From the NCBI GenBank assembly GCA_009779915.1, contig WRBA01000004.1, forward strand, positions 1 through 64,000: DNA of 64,000 bases. The letters run 5' to 3'. The position numbers and the translations under genes were made by a program. Positions 63,655 through 64,000 of this stretch are shown here, piece by piece. Within the stretch, counting starts at the first letter, position 1; the number at the start of each line of letters is the position of its first letter. A model generated the notes under the pieces. The model did no database searches. It saw only the letters and a program-made list of their open reading frames with translations, and was not told where the DNA came from. Origin of the DNA: Defluviitaleaceae bacterium. Its GTDB lineage: Bacteria; Bacillota; Clostridia; Lachnospirales; UBA5962.

Positions 63655-64000
63655 TTATCTGCTGCCCCTTATCATATCAAAGACCCTAAGTCCATCTATA
63701 TCGGCAAAATCCGGTACAATACCCAATCTCCACAAAGATATATTTTGCACATTAAATAGTCCTGCAAGCCTGATTTTTTCTTCCACACTTCTTTTATTTT
63801 CAAACCAAACTATATTGTTTGTATTATCACTTACGTCATAAAAAGTGATAAATGGGCTGTATAAATTCTCGTCAAATCTAATTTCAGCCCCTTCCCTTAT
63901 CCTTGCTGCAATTGCCTCATAACTTGGGGTAAATGGTCGTGGGTTTATTACAGTGCCATCTACCATTTTCCATTGAGCAGAGGCAAAATTTATTTGCAGC
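63655..64000 (-). CDS. C-terminal end of a possible GH18-type protein (partial)
   Basis: The frame runs from the window edge to the stop at 63655; its 5' end is outside. The visible 114 residues include NNIVWFENKRSVEEKIRLAGLFNVQNISLWRLG, which resembles the last strands of GH18 spore-germination/chitinase-like barrels (VWFEdexSixxKlxLaxxxgLxGvsxWxLG). An internal ATG at 63966 is probably not the start. Without the upstream part neither a catalytic DxxDxE motif nor LysM domains can be checked. Confidence 0.6.
   Translation of the reverse strand, partial: LQINFASAQWKMVDGTVINPRPFTPSYEAIAARIREGAEIRFDENLYSPFITFYDVSDNTNNIVWFENKRSVEEKIRLAGLFNVQNISLWRLGIVPDFADIDGLRVFDMIRGSR

Noticed and set aside
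1-64000. tRNA and rRNA genes
   Set aside because: Intergenic regions were read for cloverleaf and rRNA signatures; none was recognised. A tRNAscan run would be decisive.

Overview
The window comes from a low-GC Gram-positive bacterium, most likely an anaerobic, flagellated Clostridia member. The signs are AGGAGGTGAT-type ribosome binding sites, a B12-dependent D-ornithine aminomutase with its reactivase, an S-box (SAM-I) riboswitch before metK, an mbl-flhO-flhP block syntenic with Bacillus subtilis, lipoprotein signal peptides and a NiaR-type niacin repressor. No rRNA, tRNA, CRISPR array or complete insertion sequence was recognised. Standard stop codons are used.

Left part (1-25 kb). A Na+/phosphate symporter is followed by a four-gene cluster: a natural fusion of the S and E subunits of D-ornithine 4,5-aminomutase, a VanW-domain protein, a MutL/GlmL-type ATPase and an S66 LD-carboxypeptidase. 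Then come a MerR regulator, a HicB-like antitoxin beside a hicA toxin gene broken by a stop codon, and a choline module on the minus strand (BCCT transporter plus a wHTH-cytidylyltransferase-choline kinase fusion). Further genes are an amidohydrolase, small hypothetical proteins, an orphan DppB-like permease, a truncated XRE regulator abutting murA, a serine hydrolase/flavoprotein pair, a class II aaRS-like protein, a GNAT, uppP and a DEAD-box helicase with a DbpA-type C-terminus.

Central part (25.4-57.8 kb). The dominant feature is an array of 13 paralogous lipoprotein substrate-binding proteins (SBP_bac_5/DppA type, about 530-537 aa). They are numbered SBP1 to SBP13 here, all on the plus strand, and the array ends in a single complete dppBCDF transporter. 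A second dppB follows SBP2. Seven SBP genes have the same promoter module: a 20-nt upstream element, two TGTAAT-like half-sites 11 bp apart (the published WalR/YycF box pattern TGTWAH-N5-TGTWAH), then TATAAT exactly 10 nt downstream, with no TTGACA. Between SBP11 and SBP12 lies a foreign block on the minus strand: a nicotinamidase, an AmiS/UreI-type channel, a NiaR repressor and an S41-family lipoprotein. The channel gene carries a perfect 42-bp palindrome over its -10 box, which suggests a NiaR-controlled NAD-precursor salvage cassette.

Right part (57.8-64 kb). mbl, flhO, flhP and a FlgJ-type rod-binding protein are followed by an S-box riboswitch, an unusual palindromic block and metK. A PAT-like acetyltransferase and the 3' end of a possible GH18-type protein close the window.

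Intergenic space is rich in short palindromes and in MITE-like inverted-repeat elements of 120-170 bp. The SBP array with its shared regulatory module is the best candidate for an undescribed system: many interchangeable peptide (or muropeptide) receptors feeding one ABC importer under envelope-stress-type control. Its ligands cannot be read from the sequence.
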